The notes under the pieces: model-generated
The model's database searches: none
Told to the model about the DNA's origin: nothing
What the model saw: only the letters and a program-made list of their open reading frames with translations
Program-made: the position numbers and the translations under genes
In this document: one piece after another, positions 7,881 to 15,682 of the stretch
How positions within the stretch are numbered: the stretch's first letter is position 1
Layout: the number at the start of each line of letters is the position of its first letter
DNA from: Bacteroidales bacterium
GTDB lineage: Bacteria > Bacteroidota > Bacteroidia > Bacteroidales > WCHB1-69
Direction of reading: 5' to 3'
Length of the DNA: 51,445 bases
Assembly: GCA_024685175.1 (NCBI GenBank)
Contig: JAIKWD010000020.1
Location: 1-51,445, forward strand

Positions 7881-8421
7881 CTATTATTTGAATCAGCCCG
7901 AGGGGCAGACCTACGACAAGAAAAGCGGTCGTATCTTGCCCGGGCGTGTCCGCCTCAACAACATGCGAACCACCCATTTTTCCCGCAACCCCAAGATTGC
8001 CGCTTTCATGAAAGAATATGAGTTCATCCGTGAGTTCGGTGAGGGCGTTGACCGGATGTATAGAGAGTTAGAGGAAGGAGGATGGCCAAAGCCTGTATTC
8101 AAGCAGGACGATTTTATGCTTCGTGCAAGTTTGAGCGCAATCGCCATTGCATCGAAAAAGCCGATTGAGTTTACTGAAAATGCACTGAAAAATGCACTGA
8201 AAAATGCACCCAAAACAGAGGCAGAAATTCTTTCACTTATTATGGAAAAGCCATCGATTTCCTTGGATGATATGGCATCCGCCATAAAGGTATCCCGAAG
8301 GACCGTTGCTAATAAGATTAAAGCTCTCCAGGAGCAAAGAATTGTTATTAGAATCGGACCGGCAAAAGGTGGTCAATGGTCGATTGACAAAGAAAATCTC
8401 ATACATTATTTTGCGAAATGA
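7867..8421 (+). pseudogene. C-terminal fragment of AlbA_2/HATPase_c_4 winged-helix regulator
   Basis: 184 residues at most, with no upstream start because TAG at 7852 closes the frame. From about residue 24, PGRVRLNNMRTTHFSRNPKIAAF and FIREFGEGVDRMYRELEEGGWPKP are the end of the HATPase_c_4 (RecG C-terminal-like) domain. After a linker comes a winged-helix segment (ISLDDMASAIKVSRRTVANKIKALQ). The normal AlbA_2 domain and first half of HATPase_c_4 are missing, so this is a 5'-truncated regulator. It is GC-richer than the AlbA gene upstream, with the change near 7885. Its TGA overlaps the res ATG (ATGA), so if translated it would couple Res expression. A 12-base unit (ACTGAAAAATGC) is repeated about three times near 8172-8210, coding for LKNA repeats. 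It may still act as a small DNA-binding protein. Confidence 0.65.
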
Positions 8422-11400
8422 AATTCAAATTCAAAATCCAGCAATACCAGACCGATGCGGTGGAAAGTACGGTGAGTGTGTTCGCGGGACAACCCTCGAA
8501 GACCAACGCACAGTACCGCCGCGACATGGGCAAGCAGAAACAGCAGTTGAAAGCTGAGTTTGAGGAGGAGTATGTGGGTTACCGCAATGCCGATGTGGAA
8601 CTCAACACCAATCAGTTGTTGGAAAACATCCACCATCAGCAGGTGCAGAACGACATCCCGCTGAGCAAGTCCTTAACGGCCACCAACGGCCTCGGTGCCT
8701 GCTCGTTGGATGTGGAGATGGAGACGGGTACGGGCAAGACCTACGTCTATATCAAGACCATGTTCGAGATGAACAAGCGCTTTGGCTGGTCGAAGTTCAT
8801 CGTGGTGGTGCCCAGCATCGCCATCCGAGAGGGCGTCTATAAGAGCTTCACCATGCTGGAGGAGCATTTTATGGAACTCTACGGAAAAAAAGCCCGCTAT
8901 TTCATCTACAACAGCGCCAACCTCACCCAAATCGACTCGTTCAGCAGCGACGCCAGCATCAACGTGATGATCATTAACGTGCAGGCGTTCAACACCTCGT
9001 TTAAGGAAGGCGCGGCCAACAAGGAGGCGCGTATCATTTACTCCAAGCGCGACGATTTCCAAAGCCGTCGTCCCATCGATGTGATTGCCGCCAACCGTCC
9101 CATCATCATCATGGACGAGCCGCAGAAGATGGAGGGCGAAGCCACGCAAAAGGCCTTGCGCAACTTCAAGCCGCTGTTTGTGCTCAACTATTCCGCCACC
9201 CACAAAACCTCGCACAACTGCATCTATGCGCTTGATGCCTACGATGCCTATAAGCAACGCTTGGTGAAGAAAATCCAGGTAAAGGGCATTACGGTGCAAA
9301 ACCTGTTGGGTACACAAAGCTACATCTATTTCGACAGCATTATTCTTTCGAAGAACCATGCTCCAGTGGTCAGACTTGAAATCGAGGTGAAAGGCGCCGC
9401 TGCCACCCGACGGCAACTCTGCAAGCTTGAGCAAGGTGATTCGCTGTTTGCCGTTTCGCAACTTCCTGCCTACAAGGATTTTGTCATCACGGAAATCAAC
9501 CCCTTGACGAACTCCGTCTATTTCCAAAACGGCAAACAACTGCGTCAAGGCGAGGTGATGGGCGATGTCAGCGAAAAAGCCATTCAACAGATTCAGATTC
9601 GGGAAACCATCAAATCCCACTTCGAAAAAGAACGGGCATTGTTCCAGCAAGGCATAAAGACCCTTTCGCTGTTCTTCATCGACGAGGTGGCCAACTACAA
9701 GAGCTATGATGCGGATGGAAACGAGGTGCAAGGTCCGCTGTGGAAGATGTTTGAGGACGAATACAACCGCTATCTGAACGAAAACTTGACTTTGTTTGAG
9801 GACGATTATCAGAAATACCTGCGCCGTTTTACCGCTGCACAAGTACATAACGGCTATTTCTCCATCGACAAGAAAGGCCATTCAATTGATAGTGAGGTGA
9901 AACGCGGGAAGGACACATCGGACGACATTTCTGCTTACGACTTGATTTTGAAAAACAAGGAACGCCTGTTGAGTTTTGATGAGCCAACACGATTCATTTT
10001 CTCCCACTCCGCCTTGCGCGAAGGTTGGGACAATCCCAATGTGTTCCAAATCTGCACGTTGCGTCACGCCAACTCCAGCACCGCCAAACGTCAGGAAGTG
10101 GGTCGTGGTTTGCGCATCTGCGTTGATAACGACGGCAACCGCATGGACAAGGAACGCTTGGGCGATGCCGTACACGACACCAACAAACTGACCGTCATCG
10201 CCAACGAGAACTACAGTTCTTTTGTTGATGCTTTGCAGAAAGAGACCAAAGACACTTTGCGCGAACGTCCGACACAGGCCACGGTCGATTACTTCAAAGG
10301 GGTAACCGTCAAAGTGGGTGTGGAGAAACATACCATCTCGGAGCAGGAGGCTGCCAGTATCGTCAGTTATTTGTACGACAACGACTATATCGACGAAAAG
10401 GGCAACATTCTGCAAGACTATCATACCGATATGGAGAAGGGTACTTTGGCTCCGATGAGCAAAAAACTGCAACCCATTGAAGAGCAGGTGCACAAACTGA
10501 TTCAGAGTATCTTTGATCCTGCCGCTTTGGAAGACATGGTGGAAGATGCCAACGGCAAGGCAGAAGTGGTGAACGAGCGTTTGAACGACAATGCAGATAA
10601 GAAGGAATTCAAAGCCTTGTGGAATGAAATCAACCACCGCTATGTCTATACGGTGCATTACGACAGCGAAGAACTGATTCAGAAAGCCATCGCCGCCATC
10701 AACAGCGAGTTGAATGTCACGCAGCTGAAGTATGTGGTGACCACAGGCACGCAAGGCGATGACGAGTTGGATTTCACTGGTGAACAAAGCACCCGTACAA
10801 AAGAGATGCGCGATGTGTCAACCAGCAATGTGCCTTACGATTTGGTGGGCGACATCGCCAAAGCAGCCACGCTGACCCGCCGCACGGTCACCCGCATTTT
10901 GAAAGGGATTCAGCGGTCGAAGCTGTACATGTTCAAGAACAACCCCGAAGAGTTCATCCGCAAGGTTAGCCATATCATCCGCGAACAGAAAGCCACGATG
11001 ATTGTGGAGCACATCAGCTACAACCGCACGGAAAACCAATACGATTCCGACATCTTCACCAAGGAGAAAAGTCGTCAAACGGTGGATAAAGCCTACGAAG
11101 CCAAGAAGCACATTTTGGATTATGTATTCCCCGACAGCCAAGGCGAACGAGACTTTGCTGAAGACCTGGACAAAGCGGAAGAAGTGTGCGTCTATGCCAA
11201 ATTGCCGAGGTCGTTCCAAATCCCGACGCCAGTGGGCAATTACGCTCCCGATTGGGCTATCGCTTTCAACGACAACATGGGCATCAAGCATGTGTTCTTC
11301 ATAGCCGAAACCAAAGGCTCGATGGATTCCATGCAGCTGAAAGGCGTGGAAAAAGCGAAGATAGATTGCGCAAAGAAGTTGTTCAACAACATATCCACTT

Positions 11401-11468
11401 CTAATGTCCGTTACCACGAAGTGGGAGACTTTCAGACGATGCTGAATGTGATAAAAGCAATAGAGTAA
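8418..11468 (+). CDS. res: Type III R-M restriction subunit (Res)
   Basis: A 1016-residue SF2 helicase-nuclease that translocates or signals along DNA and cuts when two unmodified sites are met, in complex with Mod. Motif I is METGTGKTYVYIK near residue 102, motif II MDEPQKMEGEA near 233, motif III NYSATH, and motif VI QEVGRGLRICVD near 560. The C-terminal PD-(D/E)xK endonuclease is visible as ERDFAEDL near 910, APDWAIAF near 943 and IAETKGSMD near 964. Length suits the family. All catalytic elements are intact, so this copy should be functional. It is translationally coupled to the preceding fragment. The next gene begins 4 bases after its stop. Its separation from mod by more than 3.5 kb of unrelated genes is unusual. 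Confidence 0.93.
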   Translation: MKFKFKIQQYQTDAVESTVSVFAGQPSKTNAQYRRDMGKQKQQLKAEFEEEYVGYRNADVELNTNQLLENIHHQQVQNDIPLSKSLTATNGLGACSLDVEMETGTGKTYVYIKTMFEMNKRFGWSKFIVVVPSIAIREGVYKSFTMLEEHFMELYGKKARYFIYNSANLTQIDSFSSDASINVMIINVQAFNTSFKEGAANKEARIIYSKRDDFQSRRPIDVIAANRPIIIMDEPQKMEGEATQKALRNFKPLFVLNYSATHKTSHNCIYALDAYDAYKQRLVKKIQVKGITVQNLLGTQSYIYFDSIILSKNHAPVVRLEIEVKGAAATRRQLCKLEQGDSLFAVSQLPAYKDFVITEINPLTNSVYFQNGKQLRQGEVMGDVSEKAIQQIQIRETIKSHFEKERALFQQGIKTLSLFFIDEVANYKSYDADGNEVQGPLWKMFEDEYNRYLNENLTLFEDDYQKYLRRFTAAQVHNGYFSIDKKGHSIDSEVKRGKDTSDDISAYDLILKNKERLLSFDEPTRFIFSHSALREGWDNPNVFQICTLRHANSSTAKRQEVGRGLRICVDNDGNRMDKERLGDAVHDTNKLTVIANENYSSFVDALQKETKDTLRERPTQATVDYFKGVTVKVGVEKHTISEQEAASIVSYLYDNDYIDEKGNILQDYHTDMEKGTLAPMSKKLQPIEEQVHKLIQSIFDPAALEDMVEDANGKAEVVNERLNDNADKKEFKALWNEINHRYVYTVHYDSEELIQKAIAAINSELNVTQLKYVVTTGTQGDDELDFTGEQSTRTKEMRDVSTSNVPYDLVGDIAKAATLTRRTVTRILKGIQRSKLYMFKNNPEEFIRKVSHIIREQKATMIVEHISYNRTENQYDSDIFTKEKSRQTVDKAYEAKKHILDYVFPDSQGERDFAEDLDKAEEVCVYAKLPRSFQIPTPVGNYAPDWAIAFNDNMGIKHVFFIAETKGSMDSMQLKGVEKAKIDCAKKLFNNISTSNVRYHEVGDFQTMLNVIKAIE

Positions 11469-11472
11469 AACA

Positions 11473-14361
11473 ATGTTGCCATCAAGCCCCATACTCGTCA
11501 TATTTAGCTTTGCTATCATCATCGCCGCAATAATAGCCATCTACTGCTTTGTTTCCAAACGGAAATTCAAGCAAAAGGTAGATGCCGTTGCAACCAAAAC
11601 AAGACTGCTGTCCGCTGCCTTGGATGAGCTTTTCAAGCCAGTGAAGAGAACCACCCAAGAAGATGTCGACCATTTCCTTGCCGATAATCACGATGCCATC
11701 AATGCCGCAAAAGAGATTTCCGAAACCCACAGCAGGTTCAAAGACCTGCTTAAACCCTCTGGCTTATACGAGTTCCTGGCAAAAGTCCAACCCGACGCCC
11801 TGCAATCAAGCCTTGCCGAAAACCACACCGTTTACGATGCCATCGATGAGTTGACCAATCTGTGCATTGAGCCACAGCAGAGGTTTAATGCCCTCATGGC
11901 ACCCGACCATTATTTTGCCTACTCCGAAATGGAACGCTTCAAAGACTCCCTCGCAGCGGTCGAAGCCTGCGAAAAGAAAGTCTTTCCCAAGTACGCCCAA
12001 TTCGTTACCAACCCTGCTGTAAAACAGCTACTCAGCATCAAGAAAGACATCGACCGCCTACGCGAGACCCACAACAAAGAGTTTGTCACAAAAGAGTTGG
12101 AAGCCAACCAAACCTACTTTGATACGGTTTTGGGCAAATACCCGCTCGACCCTCAGCAACGCGATTCCATCGTTAAGCTTGAAGACAACTGTCTGGTCAT
12201 TGCCAGCGCTGGCAGCGGCAAAACCTCAACCATCCTTGGCAAAGCCAAGTACATGGTCGAGAAGCGCAACATCGACCCCTCAAAGGTGCTGCTCATTACC
12301 TTCACCCGTAAAGCTGCCAACGAACTCCATGAACGCATGAAAATAGAAGGTGTTACCTGCTGCACTTTCCACGCCTTGGCCTATCATATTATCTCTCAGG
12401 TGACAGGACAAGCACCGTCCATCTGTGATACCGATGTGCCGCTCAATGTATTTAAGAATCTCATCCTCAACAATCCCCAGTTCCTGCATTCGGTAAACGA
12501 CTACATCGTCAACCAGCAGTCCCTTATGCGCTTGGAACACGACTACACCGATGCCTTTTCCTACTATGAGGACAGGAAAAAATACGGCATCCAAGCCCTG
12601 TTCCCTGATGCCGATGGCAAAATGATTTTCACCCGAAGCGAGGAAGAGAAACGCCTTGTATCACTCCTCACCAAATGGGGAGTTTCCTTCAGATATGAAA
12701 GCCCTTACCAGTTTAACACGGCAACCAACGAAAAACGACAATACAAACCTGATTTCACCATCTATTACCAAGACACACAACGCCAGTGGAAATGGGTCTA
12801 TCTGGAACATTTCGGTATTGACTCCAGTGGCAATGTGCCGCTTTGGTTCGGCGAAGGCACACGTGGCGGTTGGAAAGCGGCCAACGACAAATACAAAGAG
12901 GGCATTGCATGGAAACGTGCCACACATCGCCAATATGGCACCACGCTCATCGAAACCACCAGTGCCGATTTCCGCAATGGCACTGTCGAGGAAAAACTGC
13001 TGAACCAACTCCGTCGCGCTGGCGTCCCCATCAAAGAACGCTCCGACCAAGAGCTATATGATCTTTTGATCCAGCGCAACCGCAAGCTGGAAAAGTCGGT
13101 CTATACTTTGATTCTTTCCTTCATCACGCTGATGAAGGCCAATGAGAAAACCATTGACAGCCTGCTGGACGACTTGCGCGACCATCCCGACAACCGTAAC
13201 AAGAGCGTCCTTGTAAACATCGTCAAGCCCTTCTATGAAGAGTACGAAAAAACATTGCGCGAAAGCTATGAAATGGACTTCACCGATGCCATCATACAGG
13301 CCACAGACCTTTGCAGGGAAGGCTTGTGGAAACACTACGACTGCATCTTGGTTGACGAGTTCCAGGACATATCTGTTGACCGCTACAAATTCCTACAGGC
13401 CTTGCGCAGCGATGAACCGCGAACTAAACTGTATTGCGTCGGCGACGACTGGCAATCCATCTTCCGTTTCACTGGCTCAGATATGTCGCTTTTCTATGAG
13501 TTTGAGAAATACTTTGGCCACACTGAGCTGTGCAAGATTGAAACCACCCACCGTTTCCATCAGCCGCTCATAGACAGGTCTTCTGAGTTCATCATCAAGA
13601 ACACCGAGCAAAAGGTCAAGACTATAAAAACGCCCAAGGATGACAAATACAGCACATATCTCACATTCGAGAAATGCGATGGCGAAGATAAAGATGGCGT
13701 GCTGAAGAAAGTGGAAGAGCTGGTCGCCAAATTGCCGCCCAACCAATCCATTTTGCTATTGGGCAGATACAACTATGATGCAATGTCCGTGGGCTTCACT
13801 GGCAAGCTCGACATGAAAGACATGCGTATTATGGTGAAGATAGGGGGAAGGGAGATTCCCTTCCTGACGGTTCATTCAGCCAAAGGCCTCGAAGCCGACA
13901 ACGTCATTTTGGTCAACTGCAACCAAGGCGCATACGGATTCCCTTCACTCATCGAGGACGATCCCATCTTGGACTTTGTGCTGAGCAAGAAAGAGTCCTA
14001 TCCTTTTGCTGAGGAACGTCGTCTATTCTATGTTGCCATGACCCGTGCAAGGATGCACATGTATGTTCTCTATGACCAAAGAAAGCCTTCGCCATTCATC
14101 AGCGAGTTCCTCTTGAAGATAGAGCGAGGCTCCTATCTCTGCCCGAAATGTCTGGAAGGAAAGATAATTGGAGTAAAAGACGGTTTGGCTTCCAATGGAG
14201 CCAAATATCGTTGCTACAAATGCACCAACAAGGAAAGCGGCTGCGACTTCTTTGAAATAAAATATGGCGATCTGACACCACCGGGAATAAAAGTCACAGA
14301 TGATATGACCGTACAGGATGTAGAGAGACTAAGAGAAGTAAGAAGGAGAGTTAAAAAGTGA
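11473..14361 (+). CDS. Membrane-anchored UvrD/HelD-like helicase with nuclease insertion and zinc ribbon
   Basis: 962 residues. A single membrane segment occupies residues about 6-26 (ILVIFSFAIIIAAIIAIYCF), then helical coils to about 215. Walker A ASAGSGKTST is near 244, followed by LITFTRKAANELHERM. An inserted domain near 400-500 contains QYKPDFTIYY and YLEHFGID, a PD-(D/E)xK-like arrangement with an RGGWKAANDKY helix. Walker B is ILVDEFQDIS, then GDDWQSIFRFTGSD, HSAKGLEADNVI and FYVAMTRARMHMY complete an SF1A helicase. The C-terminus has a zinc ribbon with two CxxC pairs (CPKC, CYKC) and a further Cys. The resemblance is to helicase IV (HelD) proteins. It starts 4 bases after res, so it belongs to the same operon and probably unwinds or degrades DNA for the defence locus. 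Whether it is required for restriction is unknown. Confidence 0.82.
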   Translation: MLPSSPILVIFSFAIIIAAIIAIYCFVSKRKFKQKVDAVATKTRLLSAALDELFKPVKRTTQEDVDHFLADNHDAINAAKEISETHSRFKDLLKPSGLYEFLAKVQPDALQSSLAENHTVYDAIDELTNLCIEPQQRFNALMAPDHYFAYSEMERFKDSLAAVEACEKKVFPKYAQFVTNPAVKQLLSIKKDIDRLRETHNKEFVTKELEANQTYFDTVLGKYPLDPQQRDSIVKLEDNCLVIASAGSGKTSTILGKAKYMVEKRNIDPSKVLLITFTRKAANELHERMKIEGVTCCTFHALAYHIISQVTGQAPSICDTDVPLNVFKNLILNNPQFLHSVNDYIVNQQSLMRLEHDYTDAFSYYEDRKKYGIQALFPDADGKMIFTRSEEEKRLVSLLTKWGVSFRYESPYQFNTATNEKRQYKPDFTIYYQDTQRQWKWVYLEHFGIDSSGNVPLWFGEGTRGGWKAANDKYKEGIAWKRATHRQYGTTLIETTSADFRNGTVEEKLLNQLRRAGVPIKERSDQELYDLLIQRNRKLEKSVYTLILSFITLMKANEKTIDSLLDDLRDHPDNRNKSVLVNIVKPFYEEYEKTLRESYEMDFTDAIIQATDLCREGLWKHYDCILVDEFQDISVDRYKFLQALRSDEPRTKLYCVGDDWQSIFRFTGSDMSLFYEFEKYFGHTELCKIETTHRFHQPLIDRSSEFIIKNTEQKVKTIKTPKDDKYSTYLTFEKCDGEDKDGVLKKVEELVAKLPPNQSILLLGRYNYDAMSVGFTGKLDMKDMRIMVKIGGREIPFLTVHSAKGLEADNVILVNCNQGAYGFPSLIEDDPILDFVLSKKESYPFAEERRLFYVAMTRARMHMYVLYDQRKPSPFISEFLLKIERGSYLCPKCLEGKIIGVKDGLASNGAKYRCYKCTNKESGCDFFEIKYGDLTPPGIKVTDDMTVQDVERLREVRRRVKK

Positions 14362-14498
14362 GTCTGTATTTTCGTAGATTAGTATTTAGTGTCAGTTTAC
14401 TACCGTTAGTGAGGCAGAAAAGGTGTATTAAATCCAAAGGAGATGGTGATATCTTATGAATGTTTGATCAGAAAAAACAGCAAACAATCGAAAATTTA

Positions 14499-14537
14499 AT
14501 AGGTTCACTATCCCTGAACCTATCCGTTGTATCTTTG
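14499..14537 (+). promoter_or_regulatory. Orphan operator-promoter with no gene behind it
   Basis: ATAGGTTCA (14499-14507) and TGAACCTAT (14515-14523) form a perfect 9-bp dyad with a 7-base centre. It is followed by TATCTTTG at 14530-14537, a good -7 element. The dyad covers the expected -33 region, as an autorepressor site would. The only downstream frame is a few codons long (ATG about 14579), so the regulated gene appears to have been lost. A toxin-antitoxin or regulator gene would be typical of such a site, but that is inference. Confidence 0.45.
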
Positions 14538-14608
14538 CCATCGGAAAACAGCAGTAATAATCAGAGCCAAAACCTCTTATGTGTAAATAACCACATAAAA
14601 GTTTACCA

Positions 14609-14664
14609 CTTGATCATCGTTATCATTAGCAAATAATGATAGGGAAAAGTAAAAAATGATCAAG
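14609..14664. repeat. Nested inverted repeats
   Basis: CTTGATCAT (14609-14617) pairs with ATGATCAAG (14656-14664), enclosing TATCATTA (14621-14628) and TAATGATA (14634-14641). Both arms are perfect. There is no T-tract, so it is not a standard terminator. It could be an element end or a protein binding site. Confidence 0.55.
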
Positions 14665-14701
14665 ATGCTAGAGAAACAAAAAATCATCCACATGTTAGCA
14701 C

Positions 14702-14734
14702 AAAAAAAGAACCCAACGATTGCTCATTGAGTTC
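14702..14734 (-). terminator. Intrinsic terminator of tRNA-Ser
   Basis: On the reverse strand, GAACTCAA and TTGGGTTC form an 8-bp stem with one G-U pair around a 10-base loop, followed directly by seven T residues. It lies a few bases past the tRNA 3' end. Confidence 0.75.
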
Positions 14735-14739
14735 CTTCT

Positions 14740-14827
<88 letters not shown>

Positions 14828-14838
14828 AAAACAGGGCG

Positions 14839-14846
14839 CAAAAATA
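14839..14846 (-). promoter_or_regulatory. -7 element for tRNA-Ser
   Basis: TATTTTTG on the reverse strand, 11 bases before the tRNA 5' end. No clear TTG is found at the -33 distance, so the assignment rests on the -7 box and position. Confidence 0.55.
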
Positions 14847-14907
14847 ACATTTTTTTCTTTTTGGAAGAAACAACCCCGACAAAACCAGCCAAATCGCTGC
14901 TTAACAA

Positions 14908-15678
14908 CTACTTGCCGTGGGCTTTGCGAATATGTCCATCTTCCGAAATCTCGAATTCCGCGCCCAGGTCGAAGCAACTCCGAATATTTTCGGGTGTGAG
15001 CACCTTGCTCTTCATGTCGTGGTGCACGATTGCCCCTTTTTTCATCAGCAACGCGTGGGTGGCGTACTCAATGGCCATCGGGAAGTCGTGGATGATGATC
15101 ACGATCATCACACCCTGGCGGTTCAGGTTGGAGAGGATGTCCATAATCTCATAGCGATGCGACACGTCGAGGTTGGACAGTGGCTCGTCCAACAGCATTA
15201 TGGGAGTCTGCTGCGCCATCGCACGAGCGATGAGAGACCGCTGCAGTTCGCCACCACTCAATTCCCGCAACAGCCGATCCTGCAGGTGGGTGAGATGGCA
15301 TCTATCTAACATCTTGCGCACCACCGCATCATCCTCCGGCGTGGACATCTGCCATTTTTTCTGATAGGGATACAACCCCATCATCACGAGGTCGTAGACG
15401 GTGATATCAAACACATTGTCTTGATGTTGTGGCACATACGACACCAACTTAGCCAACTCCGTGGTGCCATAGTCTGCGATAGGACGGCCGTTCACGCGGA
15501 TGCTGCCCGACGAGAGCGGCAGGAGGCCGCAGATGCACTTCAGCAGGGTGGTCTTGCCCGACCCGTTTGGGCCCATCAACGCACAAAATTCGCTATCGGC
15601 AATGGTTGCCGAGAGGTTCTGGAAGAACGGCGTCTTGTCGTAGGCAAAGGTGATATTTTCTATTTCAATGCTATTCAT
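14908..15678 (-). CDS. ABC transporter ATPase, FecE/BtuD type
   Basis: 256 residues from ATG 15678; a TTG twelve bases upstream would add four residues inside mutL and is unlikely. It energises uptake of an iron-siderophore, haem or cobalamin type substrate at the inner membrane. Walker A is GPNGSGKTTL near residue 35, the Q-loop YVPQHQDN, signature LSGGELQR, Walker B IMLLDEPLSNLD and the switch His in VIIIHD. The class is the iron(III)/B12 importer ATPase. Its start is 4 bases after the mutL stop, so it is the distal gene of the mutL transcript. No permease or binding protein is adjacent; the only FecCD permease in this window is 29 kb away, and pairing of the two is a guess. Substrate cannot be read from sequence. 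Confidence 0.88.
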   Translation of the reverse strand: MNSIEIENITFAYDKTPFFQNLSATIADSEFCALMGPNGSGKTTLLKCICGLLPLSSGSIRVNGRPIADYGTTELAKLVSYVPQHQDNVFDITVYDLVMMGLYPYQKKWQMSTPEDDAVVRKMLDRCHLTHLQDRLLRELSGGELQRSLIARAMAQQTPIMLLDEPLSNLDVSHRYEIMDILSNLNRQGVMIVIIIHDFPMAIEYATHALLMKKGAIVHHDMKSKVLTPENIRSCFDLGAEFEISEDGHIRKAHGK

Positions 15679-15682
15679 AGGA

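Larger units (their letters stand above)
14362..14739. other. Gene-free right edge of the defence island
   Basis: About 380 AT-rich bases without a credible gene. They contain a palindrome next to a promoter-like box, a nested pair of inverted repeats, and the terminator of tRNA-Ser at the far end (each listed separately). I see no integrase fragment and no copy of the tRNA-Ser 3' end on the left within this window. Confidence 0.6.

Noticed and set aside
8172-8210. Short tandem repeat as possible CRISPR or phase-variable tract
   Set aside because: It is a 12-base in-frame coding repeat (LKNA units) with no spacers; three units only.
8673-10787. Two long reverse frames opposite res
   Set aside because: They lie entirely within the Res helicase domains and show no independent start context or domain.
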